This document shows positions 1-6,606 of a DNA stretch of 8,719 nucleotides, one piece after another; the stretch's first letter is position 1; each line of letters starts with the position of its first letter. The notes under the pieces are model-generated. The model searched no databases and was not told the DNA's origin. It saw nothing but the letters and a program-made list of their open reading frames with translations. The DNA comes from Thermoflexales bacterium (GTDB lineage Bacteria > Chloroflexota > Anaerolineae > Fen-1058). Made by a program: the position numbers and the translations under genes. Where the stretch lies: NCBI GenBank assembly GCA_030834835.1, contig JAUQXD010000173.1:1-8719 (forward strand), written 5' to 3'.

Positions 1-1244
1 GCCGAGCGGCCGATGATGCCATCTTCGTTCAACGAGGTATCGAAGACGCGATCCGCGCCGTGCTTCAACTGCATGTCTGTCGTTGCGCCGTGCACGCCGC
101 CTTTCACGCCGACATCTTCACCAAAGATCAATAGTTTTGGATTAGCGATCAACTCCGCTTCCAGCGTGCGCTTCACTGCGTCGAGCAAATTTAATCGGAC
201 GCCGGGTTCGGGCGGATGTGGCTCACTCACCGTGATTGATGTGCCTTCATAGAAGACGTGTTTAGTTGCAGAAGTTGGATCAGGCTCAGGTTGCGCAAGC
301 ACCTCATCACAGGCCGCGCGGACTTCGCGCTCAACCTGATGCTCCAACTGTGTCCATTCGTCGTCAGTCATGATCGAGTTGGCGATCACGTATGCCTTGA
401 GGTTCGGCAGCGGATCGTGCGCCGCTTCCGCTTCACGCAAGTCCTTCGACTTGTACGATTGATTATCGACAAAAGAATGGCCGTTCAGGCGCGGCACACT
501 CAATCGGAGCAGCGTCGGGCCGTTGCTGGCGCGCACGTGTGAAACGGCTTGATCGATTTTGCTGGCAGTCTTGATCGGATCAGTGCCATCACCCTCCAAC
601 ACGCAGAGATTACTGAACGACGCGAGGTTCTTAGCGAGGTTGCCGCCGGGCGTTTGATACGCACTCGGCACGCTGATGCCATAGGCGTTGTCTTCTATGA
701 AGAACAGATACGGCAAGTTCTGCGTCGTCACGATGTTGAGCGCCGCCCAAAAACCGTTGGTGGCCGTCGAGCCGTCGCCACCACACGCCGCGACGATGCA
801 GCCATTCCACGTCTCATCGTGCAGCACGCGCTGGTGATAGCGAATGGCCTGCGCCCAACCGACGGCGGGTGTGTACTGCGAGCCGACATCGCCAGCGGTG
901 GGCAGCACCAACGCGCGCCCGCGCCGATCGAGCATGTGCACCACGCCGATGTCGCGCCCGCCGGTGAGGCTGCCGGCCTTCGCCATCGAACCGGCCAGCG
1001 CCTCCCCGACATTTAGACCACTTGCAAACAAGAAGGGTCGTGAACGATAATACACGCCAGCCGCATCATGGGGAGCGTCAAGGGAGAGACCCAGCAACAC
1101 CTGCGCCAGTTCGTGCCCCCGCGCTGAAAATTGATACGTGACTTTGCCGTTCGGCACCAGCTCTGTCTCTTCGAGTTGATCGACCGCGCGCGAAGTCAAC
1201 ACGTACTGCGCTACTGCGCGCCAGTCAATAGATGTCTGGAGCAT
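1..1244 (-). CDS. 2-oxo acid dehydrogenase E1, fused alpha/beta subunits (partial, C-terminus outside window)
   Basis: This is the thiamine-diphosphate-dependent E1 of a 2-oxo acid dehydrogenase complex (branched-chain 2-oxo acid, pyruvate or acetoin type). It decarboxylates the substrate and passes the acyl group to the lipoyl E2. The frame is open from ATG 1244 to the left edge (414 residues). The alpha part shows GHE near residue 43, YYRSR at 65-69, and the ThDP motif GDGST (156-160) followed 26 residues after GDG by DN in FFIEDNAYGIS (181-191). From about residue 345 the E1-beta N-terminus follows in the same frame: NLLDAVKRTLEAEL, then FGEDVG.KGGVHGAT, then RVFDTSLNEDGIIGRS. Alpha and beta are therefore fused, as in known fused E1 proteins of about 650-730 residues, so roughly the last 250-300 residues are missing. 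The start is well supported by AAGGAG at 1251-1256, six bases upstream. Substrate specificity cannot be read from this part. Confidence 0.93.
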   Translation of the reverse strand, partial: MLQTSIDWRAVAQYVLTSRAVDQLEETELVPNGKVTYQFSARGHELAQVLLGLSLDAPHDAAGVYYRSRPFLFASGLNVGEALAGSMAKAGSLTGGRDIGVVHMLDRRGRALVLPTAGDVGSQYTPAVGWAQAIRYHQRVLHDETWNGCIVAACGGDGSTATNGFWAALNIVTTQNLPYLFFIEDNAYGISVPSAYQTPGGNLAKNLASFSNLCVLEGDGTDPIKTASKIDQAVSHVRASNGPTLLRLSVPRLNGHSFVDNQSYKSKDLREAEAAHDPLPNLKAYVIANSIMTDDEWTQLEHQVEREVRAACDEVLAQPEPDPTSATKHVFYEGTSITVSEPHPPEPGVRLNLLDAVKRTLEAELIANPKLLIFGEDVGVKGGVHGATTDMQLKHGADRVFDTSLNEDGIIGRS

Positions 1245-1265
1245 AATCCTCTCCTTGGCGAAAGA

Positions 1266-1332
1266 TGATGAGTGACGATTGACGAGTGAACCGCAGACAC
1301 GCCGCATCTCACTCGTCAATCATCACTCGTCA
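1266..1332. repeat. Long imperfect palindrome in the E1 leader
   Basis: Two 24-base arms, 1266-1289 and 1309-1332, are reverse complements at 22 of 24 positions, with a 19-base loop. The arms are made of degenerate short words such as GAGTGA, GACGATTGA and CGAGTGA. On the E1 transcript this would be a strong hairpin ending only about 10 bases before the Shine-Dalgarno sequence. It may be a dispersed intergenic palindrome of the genome, a leader control element, or both. There is no T-tract, so it is not a classical terminator. Confidence 0.6.
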
Positions 1333-1345
1333 CGCACTATGCATT

Positions 1346-1372
1346 GTGCATTCAAATTATAGCCCAATGCAC
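1346..1372. promoter_or_regulatory. Inverted repeat GTGCATT-N13-AATGCAC flanking the -10 box, possible operator
   Basis: Perfect 7-base arms lie at 1346-1352 and 1366-1372, separated by 13 bases, with centres 20 bases (about two helical turns) apart. The minus-strand TATAAT sits inside the spacer. This geometry suits a dimeric repressor that would cover the promoter, but no regulator is identified and the function is inferred from position only. Confidence 0.35.
1356..1361 (-). promoter_or_regulatory. Candidate -10 box (TATAAT) for the E1 gene
   Basis: On the minus strand these six bases read TATAAT, a perfect sigma-70 -10 hexamer, in the divergent region upstream of the E1 start. The -35 side is poor: the best match, TTGTGG (rc of 1381-1386), has 3 of 6 consensus bases and a 19-base spacer. 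If used, transcription would begin near 1349 and give a leader of about 105 bases that contains the 1266-1332 palindrome. The inverted repeat around the hexamer is listed separately. Confidence 0.4.
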
Positions 1373-1470
1373 CGTCGCACCCACAAGGAGGTTCACACCG
1401 CTCACCCACCGCGCCGCTATCGTGATCTTGATCGAACCTGTTACGCTAATCAAGAGGGAGGTTGTGCAAC

Positions 1471-4400
1471 ATGTTCACATCACGTTCGTTTCGACTGGTT
1501 GTCCCCATTGCGATCGGGTTGGCCGTGATCGCTTTCGCGTTGATCGGGCTGATGGCTGCGCCCGTGCGCGCGATCGATCACGAAAGCGCGGCCCCGATCG
1601 ATTCTGCGTCTCCCATCGTCCCGCTCGCGCCCAATCTAACCGTGATCCCGCTGGCGACGCCGCCCACTATCAATGGTGTGTGCGATCCGGCCGGCGAATA
1701 TGCTGACGCGCTGGCGCTGCCGTATACCGATGCGTTTAGCACCACGCGCACCGTTTACGTGAAGCACGATAACATCAAACTGTATGTGTGCATGGTGGGC
1801 GCGGCAGGCACGTTTGACGCGCGCTTTGCCAGCGTGTACCTGGACACCTTCAATTCGCGCCTGCTCGTCGCCGGCAGCACCGACTACGCCCTGCGCGCCG
1901 ACATCATCACCGGCACGTTGAGCAGTTTCAAGGGCACCGGCGTGCCCAATGGCTACACGCCGATCAATCTTTCTGGCTGGACGGCCGCTACTGCTGGTGG
2001 GCCGGGCCAGAACTTCGACATCGCCGAATATGCCATCCCGCTGTCGATAACAGGCGGCTGGTGCGGTCAACCGTTTGGACTGGCTGTGTATCATCATTGG
2101 GTGAAAAGTGTTGGCGACGATTACGGTTGGCCCAGCGCCACGTTCTTTGACTCGCCCAAAACGTGGACCGAAGTCAGTTTGCAGGGCACGCCGTCGTGCG
2201 CGGGGCAAAGCAATTTAGCCTACGTTTACAAGCGCGACACGACTGCTGCCGCCGATTTCAAAGCCCTGTTGGAAGGCGCGGGCTTCACCGTCGATCTGAT
2301 CCCGCAGAGTGCCGTCACCGCCACCAACTTCACGCCCTATCACGCGATCTTGATCGCCGACGACACGGGTGAACTGGACACGTGGGGCGCGGGCCTCAGC
2401 CAGATCTCGCCTATCACCACGCTCAACAAACCCATCATCGGCATCGGCGAAGGCGGCTATGCGTTCTTTGGACAGCTGGGGTCGTTTATCGGCTGGCCGA
2501 ACGGCTGGCACGGCCCGCAGGATCGGATTGTAAATCCCGATCCGGCGCCCGGCGCTTACTACGTCGATCCCTACAACCTCACCGGTTTGCTGGGCAGCCC
2601 GATCGGTTTGTACAGCGATCCCGTGAATGAAGTGGGCATCTACGTGCCGAATAAACCGCCGTCAGGCATCACCGTGCTGGGCTGGGAACCGGCCAGCGTT
2701 CCGAGCGGCCTCAAAGATCACGCGCCGTTGATCGTCGACGGCTGCCATCAACTGTGGGGCTTCAGTGAAAGTCCCACGCGCATGAACGCCACCGGCCAAC
2801 GCTTGTTCATCAATGCCGTGATCTACGGGCGCTTCTACACCGCCTGCCGCCCGATTCCGGTGCCGCCGCAAAACTGCCTGACCGTGACCAAGACCGCCAC
2901 GCCCGTCAGCGGCTCGACGGTGCAGCCCGGCGACGCGATCCACTATACGCTGGCTTACACGGTAGCGAATACGGCCGGCTGCGCCACGCAGCGCTCCGTG
3001 TTGATGGATAAGGTTCCAGTCAACACCCTCTATGTGCCGGGCAGCGCGAGCGACGGCATTACACCCAACTTCGAGGACAACCTGATCTGGGATCTGGGTC
3101 CGTTAGCGCAAGGCGCGACCGGCAGCCAGCAGTTCCGCGTATCCGTCATGGACACCGCCTGCCGCCGACAGGAACCGATCACCAACACGGCCAGGCTTCA
3201 AAACGATCTGGGCGTGTTCACCAGCAACACCACCACGCACCCGGTCAACTGCCCGCCGATCGGCTACCCCAACGACGAGCCGCCGTATGCCGAAAGCGAG
3301 ATCGAGATTTACCCATATCCGATGGTGGCGGGCCGCTCCACCGAATTCAGCGTGCGTGTGATGAATCACTCGGCCTCGGCGCAAGTCGTGACGGTCACAT
3401 TCCAGACCAGTCCCGCGCGCTTCGGCATCGGCATTCCGTTCAGCGCCATCACCGTGCCCGGCAATCCGCGCGTGATCGTCGTGCCCGCCCACGGTGAAGC
3501 CGAAGTGAAGATCAACTGGGCGCCGCCCACCTCCGGCCACTATTGCATTCAGGTGAAAGTGGAGAGCGCGGGCTACGCACCCATCTACACGCAGCGCAAT
3601 CTGGATGTGACTGAGAACCTGCAGCCGGGCGTGACGGATGTGTTGACGTTCAGCGTCGCCAACCCGACTTCGGTGCCGGCGACCATCACTCTCGTGGTCG
3701 ATAACACCTGCCCCGGCTGGAGCGCCGTCCTTACCCCGACGAATATCATCGCCGCGAATCCCGGCAACATGTACACGTCTACCCTGCGAGTGACCCCGCC
3801 CAATCCGGCGGTGCTCGGCACGGGCTGTCACATCGACATACAAGGCTGGATCGGTGATCGGCTCATCGGCGGCATCCGCAAACTCGATGTGCCCCCCGTC
3901 AACCTGACGCCCGCGAATCCGCCGTGGCGTGAGCGCGAAATCACCACCATCCCGACTACGCCCATCTCCGGCACAGTCAATCAGTTCTGCGTCGAGCTGC
4001 AAAATCCGCTGACGGTGAGCAAGCAAGTGACGGTTACGTTTAGCGAAGCGGCCTTTGGCGCGGGCGTCGGTTTCACGCCGTTTATGACGCAGACATACAC
4101 GCTGCCGCCGGGCAGCATCGGCAATCACTGCGTCAACTGGACGCCCATGCCGGTGCCCACGCTGCACCGCTGCCTGCTGGTCACGCTGAGAGTGCCGGGC
4201 TTCCTCGATCAGCACAGCCAGCTCAACGTGGACATCGTGCAGCCGTCGCCGACACCGCCCGGCGGCTACAGTTTCCCGTTCATGCTGGGCAATCCCCACG
4301 ACTTCACCAGCGAGATCGATCTGCAGGGTATCCTCATCGGGCTGAACCAGTGGCAGATCAATTTCGATCCGCCGCTGCCCGATGAGCTGCTGCCCAACCA

Positions 4401-4584
4401 GGTGCTGCCATTCACGCTGCACCTGGTACCGCTGGTCAATAAGCCGACCGCCATCACCGACACTGGCGATCCCGGTGACTCGCGCCGCGTCGATCTGTAC
4501 TACACAGTCAACGGTGAAACAGCTGGCGGCTTCAGCGTCTCGTTCGAGTTTGCCAGGCTGTATCTGCCGCTGATTATGAAGTGA
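1471..4584 (+). CDS. Large secreted multidomain surface protein (CBM9-like, amidotransferase-like, DUF11-like, beta-sandwich repeats)
   Basis: This is a 1037-residue exported protein, probably cell-surface or extracellular; its function is not known to me. The start is ATG 1471, with GGGAGG at 1456-1461 nine bases upstream; an in-frame TTG at 1462 overlaps less sensibly with that site. Residues 1-34 are a signal peptide: RSFR, a hydrophobic core, then PVRA with likely cleavage after A34. Residues 63-238 resemble a CBM9-type carbohydrate-binding domain (TINGVCDPAGEY...). Residues 248-460 resemble a class I amidotransferase/ThuA-like fold (LAYVYKRD..., ADDTGELD, IIGIGEGGYAFF). Residues 468-594 look like a DUF11 repeat (CLTVTKTATPVSG, GDAIHYTL, ITNTARL). 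Residues 600-1037 form two A-B pairs of Ig-like beta domains. The protein ends FARLYLPLIMK. Cysteines recur through the outer domains, which suits disulphides outside the cell. Domain names are from pattern memory. Confidence 0.88.
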   Translation: MFTSRSFRLVVPIAIGLAVIAFALIGLMAAPVRAIDHESAAPIDSASPIVPLAPNLTVIPLATPPTINGVCDPAGEYADALALPYTDAFSTTRTVYVKHDNIKLYVCMVGAAGTFDARFASVYLDTFNSRLLVAGSTDYALRADIITGTLSSFKGTGVPNGYTPINLSGWTAATAGGPGQNFDIAEYAIPLSITGGWCGQPFGLAVYHHWVKSVGDDYGWPSATFFDSPKTWTEVSLQGTPSCAGQSNLAYVYKRDTTAAADFKALLEGAGFTVDLIPQSAVTATNFTPYHAILIADDTGELDTWGAGLSQISPITTLNKPIIGIGEGGYAFFGQLGSFIGWPNGWHGPQDRIVNPDPAPGAYYVDPYNLTGLLGSPIGLYSDPVNEVGIYVPNKPPSGITVLGWEPASVPSGLKDHAPLIVDGCHQLWGFSESPTRMNATGQRLFINAVIYGRFYTACRPIPVPPQNCLTVTKTATPVSGSTVQPGDAIHYTLAYTVANTAGCATQRSVLMDKVPVNTLYVPGSASDGITPNFEDNLIWDLGPLAQGATGSQQFRVSVMDTACRRQEPITNTARLQNDLGVFTSNTTTHPVNCPPIGYPNDEPPYAESEIEIYPYPMVAGRSTEFSVRVMNHSASAQVVTVTFQTSPARFGIGIPFSAITVPGNPRVIVVPAHGEAEVKINWAPPTSGHYCIQVKVESAGYAPIYTQRNLDVTENLQPGVTDVLTFSVANPTSVPATITLVVDNTCPGWSAVLTPTNIIAANPGNMYTSTLRVTPPNPAVLGTGCHIDIQGWIGDRLIGGIRKLDVPPVNLTPANPPWREREITTIPTTPISGTVNQFCVELQNPLTVSKQVTVTFSEAAFGAGVGFTPFMTQTYTLPPGSIGNHCVNWTPMPVPTLHRCLLVTLRVPGFLDQHSQLNVDIVQPSPTPPGGYSFPFMLGNPHDFTSEIDLQGILIGLNQWQINFDPPLPDELLPNQVLPFTLHLVPLVNKPTAITDTGDPGDSRRVDLYYTVNGETAGGFSVSFEFARLYLPLIMK
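3268..4581 (+). repeat. A-B-A-B internal protein repeat in the secreted protein
   Basis: Unit A1 (nt 3268-3609, residues 600-713) and unit A2 (3901-4236, residues 811-922) align along their length, for example VMNHSASAQVVTVTF against LQNPLTVSKQVTVTF, then ARFGIGIPF against AFGAGVGF. B1 (3613-3891) and B2 (from 4237) align more weakly: FSVANPTSVPATITL against FMLGNPHDFTSEIDL. The divergence at protein and DNA level shows an old duplication rather than a recent tandem copy. A2 carries three cysteines (FCVEL, NHCVNW, HRCLLV) where A1 has one. Confidence 0.65.
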
Positions 4585-4590
4585 TGACAC

Positions 4591-4646
4591 GCTGATCAGA
4601 TGACAAGATGATCGATGCTGCCAGATCATCTTGTCATCCCTTCAGC
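4591..4646. repeat. Long palindrome between the secreted protein and lipoprotein genes
   Basis: Arms 4591-4613 and 4624-4646 are reverse complements at 20 of 23 positions, including a perfect 15-base inner stem (GATGACAAGATGATC, 4599-4613, with its complement 4624-4638) around a 10-base loop. It starts 7 bases after the stop of the secreted protein gene. No T-tract follows, so an intrinsic terminator is possible but not classical. Its word composition (GATGA, TGACA) recalls the palindrome at 1266-1332. Confidence 0.65.
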
Positions 4647-4663
4647 CTGTGACGTTATACGCC

Positions 4664-5425
4664 ATGAAGTGCTCGCTCACCATCATCGCCCTGCTCACCC
4701 TTGCGGCCTGTACAGCGCCGATTACACTTATGCCCACCCCCACGCTCGATGTTCGCCCGATCACGATCGTCACCCTGGGTGACAGCCTGACCGAAGGCGA
4801 CAAAGACGATTCAAAGGATGGCGGCGGCTGGCCTCGGCGCATCCGATCGATCCTCACGGTCCAACGGCCCGGCTCGCAGGTCATCAATCTCGCGCGAGCG
4901 GGCTGGACCTCCTCCGATCTGTTGTATGGCGCGAACGGTGAGCCGAATCAGATCGATCGGGCAGTAGATACATTGCGTCGCGTCGCTGGCGTGAAAATCG
5001 CCACCGTGTGGATCGGCGCGAACGATCTGTTCTACCTGTACGAATTCGGCGATCCCACACCCGACGAAGAACGCGTCGATCGCGATCGCTTCATCGCCAA
5101 CCTCGACGAAACGCTGCGACAACTGAGTGAAACGGGCGCAGAAATTTTCGTGGCGCAGATCGGCGATCCGGCCACGTGGGGTGCACCGGCTGGCGGTCTC
5201 TTCTTCTCCACCACCCCCGACGAATGGTCGCGCCTCTCGAAACAAGCCGCCGCGTATGACGCCGCGCTTCAACTGCTGGCGGCCAAATACACCGCCACGC
5301 TGGTCGATGTCCACGCCACACGGGTCTTTCACACACCATCACTCATGGACCCCGACGGCATTCATCCCAACGGTCGCGGCTATGATGCGCTGGCGAAGTT
5401 GTGGCTGAAGACGTTGATAAGGTGA
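4664..5425 (+). CDS. SGNH/GDSL-family hydrolase, lipoprotein
   Basis: This is a serine esterase/lipase-type hydrolase of the SGNH superfamily; such enzymes remove acyl or acetyl groups from lipids, sugars or peptidoglycan. All four signature blocks are present: GDSLTEG with nucleophile S41, G80 in NLARAGW, N120 in WIGANDLF, and D231/H234 in DPDGIHPNGRGY. The protein is 253 residues, a normal family length. The start at ATG 4664 gives a short lipoprotein signal, MKCSLTIIALLTLAAC, with lipobox LTLAAC and C16 as the lipidated cysteine. In-frame starts upstream (GTG 4649, TTG 4631) fall in or beside the palindrome and spoil the signal peptide. No clear Shine-Dalgarno is seen. The gene lies 79 bases behind the large secreted protein on the same strand, so co-expression is possible. 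The substrate is unknown. Confidence 0.9.
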   Translation: MKCSLTIIALLTLAACTAPITLMPTPTLDVRPITIVTLGDSLTEGDKDDSKDGGGWPRRIRSILTVQRPGSQVINLARAGWTSSDLLYGANGEPNQIDRAVDTLRRVAGVKIATVWIGANDLFYLYEFGDPTPDEERVDRDRFIANLDETLRQLSETGAEIFVAQIGDPATWGAPAGGLFFSTTPDEWSRLSKQAAAYDAALQLLAAKYTATLVDVHATRVFHTPSLMDPDGIHPNGRGYDALAKLWLKTLIR

Positions 5426-5478
5426 TGCGCCTTACCCCTGACAGGCCGGACCTTTTTGCAGCCCGCTGTGCTCAACAA

Positions 5479-5509
5479 ACACACCCCGAATTCGATCTTC
5501 GAGGTGTGT
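5479..5509. terminator. Hairpin downstream of the GDSL gene, weak terminator candidate
   Basis: ACACACC (5479-5485) pairs with GGTGTGT (5503-5509). After one C/A mismatch, CGAA (5487-5490) pairs with TTCG (5498-5501) around a 7-base loop. This makes 11 base pairs with one mismatch, 53 bases after the GDSL stop. The absence of a T-run downstream weakens the terminator reading. Confidence 0.3.
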
Positions 5510-5544
5510 CATATCCGCACATGAGGCTGAGACTCAATCCGCTT

Positions 5545-5697
5545 CTAACCGCCGCCCCCGCCACCGGTAGGATCGGCCACTTGATCGTGAAGGTCATAAT
5601 GTTGAGCGTATTTTGCTGCCTCTTTCAGCACCGCTGAGACATCGGCCGCGATGCGTGCCATTGGCAGGCTCAATGACGCGACGAACAAGCCGATCAA
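5545..5697 (-). pseudogene. Possible remnant of a membrane protein C-terminus, or small ORF
   Basis: A minus-strand frame ending at TAG (5545-5547) encodes about 50 residues from the first TTG at 5697: a hydrophobic stretch LIGLFVASLSLPM, then ARIAADVSAVLKEAAKYAQHY and a GGGGGG end. The same frame is open upstream with a basic stretch ahead of the hydrophobic segment (CGRPPRQTW, then IDRILDHGRGRW), which would suit a transmembrane helix with a basic cytoplasmic flank. No ATG/GTG start with a Shine-Dalgarno is visible, and continuing the frame would run antisense into the 2H phosphoesterase gene. It may be the tail of a gene whose front was lost, or chance. I do not recognise a family. Confidence 0.2.
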
Positions 5698-5786
5698 CAG
5701 CCAACGACCGCGACCGTGATCGAGTATGCGATCGATCCATGTTTGGCGCGGCGGACGACCGCAAGGATCGCTGAGGATAGATAACC

Positions 5787-6428
5787 ATGAAAGTAGCGGA
5801 GTTCTGCGTTGACGACATTCTGGCCTCGGAAGTTCGTTCGCCGGGTTCTGATCATCGCTACGGAATAAATATCGTGTCGTATCCTCCCCCTGAAGTAGTC
5901 GCCCACATCGTCAGCATTCAGAACCAGCTTGAGAGCAGAGAACCGGATCAATATTACTATCCTCCGCTCGATCTTCATTTGACCGTGCTTGAAGTGGCGT
6001 CTGGGCTTGATCGTCCCGCATTTGAAAAACTTCTGAATCCGGTTCTAGACAGCGTGTCGTGGCCGTTATCTCATCATTCTGCCCCCTGTCTTCGATCAGC
6101 GAGGTTGCGATATGATGAGCGCGCCTGTGCGTGGGTCTTTTCAGAGGTTACCGGATTGGCAGACTTGCAGGCTGCGCTGGCCGCGAAATTTGCCACGAAA
6201 GGAATCGCGCTTCACCCACGTTATCGATCGACCTCCGCTCATGTGACTTTCCTGCGGTATATCCGACCGTTACGTTCGGGATTGGAAGAATGGACAGAAA
6301 CCCTGGACGCTGTTCCAAAGAGCGAAAACCAAGAATGGAAATTGAATGAAATCTGGCTGACGGCAGGCGCTACCTGGTACGGGATGCACGCTCGAATTCA
6401 GAAGTATGGTCCATATCGTGTCGCATAG
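5787..6428 (+). CDS. 2H phosphoesterase (LigT/2'-5' RNA ligase-like)
   Basis: This 213-residue protein has the two H-x-T/S motifs that define the 2H phosphoesterase fold: HLTV at 64-67 (in YYPPLDLHLTVLEV) and HVTF at 152-155 (in STSAHVTFLRYI), 88 residues apart as expected for two symmetrical lobes. Family members hydrolyse cyclic phosphodiesters or handle 2',3'-cyclic/2'-5' linked RNA ends; the actual substrate here is unknown. It is cytoplasmic, with no signal peptide. The start at ATG 5787 is supported by GAGGATAG at 5773-5780. The gene looks compositionally foreign: two 60-base lines I counted (from 5941 and 6301) are 47% and 45% GC, against 60% for the line from 4321, and GATC occurs only 6 times in 642 bases. 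Either recent acquisition or relaxed codon choice would explain this. It stands alone, with unrelated genes on both sides. Confidence 0.85.
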   Translation: MKVAEFCVDDILASEVRSPGSDHRYGINIVSYPPPEVVAHIVSIQNQLESREPDQYYYPPLDLHLTVLEVASGLDRPAFEKLLNPVLDSVSWPLSHHSAPCLRSARLRYDERACAWVFSEVTGLADLQAALAAKFATKGIALHPRYRSTSAHVTFLRYIRPLRSGLEEWTETLDAVPKSENQEWKLNEIWLTAGATWYGMHARIQKYGPYRVA

Positions 6429-6439
6429 GATGTTGGGAA

Positions 6440-6471
6440 GCGGGCACCCCATTCGCCTCGCTCATGCCCGC
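6440..6471. terminator. GC-rich hairpin after the 2H phosphoesterase gene
   Basis: GCGGGCA (6440-6446) and TGCCCGC (6465-6471) are perfect complements around an 18-base loop, 11 bases after the stop codon. A second small stem, GCCGCG/CGCGGC (6503-6508 and 6514-6519, 5-base loop), follows. Neither has a T-tract. Position suggests transcript end processing or termination, but the evidence is weak. Confidence 0.3.
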
Positions 6472-6578
6472 GTATCGATTGCGCGAGATCAGCCTGTCAT
6501 CTGCCGCGCAGTTCGCGGCGCGTCACCGTGTCACCCATTAATTCAGCAGACATGGCTGCTTTGACCACCCGTCAGCTG

Positions 6579-6584
6579 TATAAT
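6579..6584 (+). promoter_or_regulatory. Candidate -10 box (TATAAT) for the sigma-factor operon
   Basis: A perfect TATAAT lies 22 bases before the sigma-factor ATG. A TTGACC at 6561-6566 resembles a -35 box (5 of 6) but is only 12 bases away, too close for standard spacing; at 16-17 bases there is no good -35. If used, transcription starts near 6591 and the leader is only about 16 bases, in keeping with the lack of a Shine-Dalgarno before 6607. The promoter could depend on an alternative sigma or an activator. Confidence 0.45.
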
Positions 6585-6606
6585 CGCCATCCGGTGACCC
6601 ACAGCG

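Larger units (their letters stand above)
5426..5786. other. Gap of 361 bases between the GDSL and 2H phosphoesterase genes
   Basis: No gene on the plus strand is convincing here. The region holds the hairpin at 5479-5509 and, on the minus strand, a short open frame that looks like a protein C-terminus (5545-5697 and the open frame continuing upstream of it). GAGGATAG at 5773-5780 is the probable ribosome binding site of the following gene. No clear sigma-70 promoter was found. Confidence 0.5.

Noticed and set aside
1385..1391. Perfect Shine-Dalgarno AAGGAGG on the plus strand
   Set aside because: No start codon lies within a usable distance downstream; the first GTG is about 31 bases away and opens a frame that overlaps the secreted protein gene without any sign of being coding.
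1636..2208. Minus-strand 190-residue frame
   Set aside because: It is antisense to the signal-peptide and CBM9-like part of the secreted protein, with no recognisable domain.
3103..4629. A 508-residue open frame on the minus strand
   Set aside because: It lies wholly opposite the secreted protein gene, is rich in Arg/His/Gly as expected for a GC-rich antisense frame, and shows no domain. It is a shadow frame.
5082..5089. GCGATCGC, the cyanobacterial HIP1 octamer
   Set aside because: I noticed only this one copy. It fits the general GATC excess, and the gene content does not point to cyanobacteria.
5401..5637. Plus-strand frame of 78 residues overlapping the end of the GDSL gene
   Set aside because: It begins inside the GDSL gene in another frame, has no ribosome binding site, and its translation shows no domain or plausible composition.
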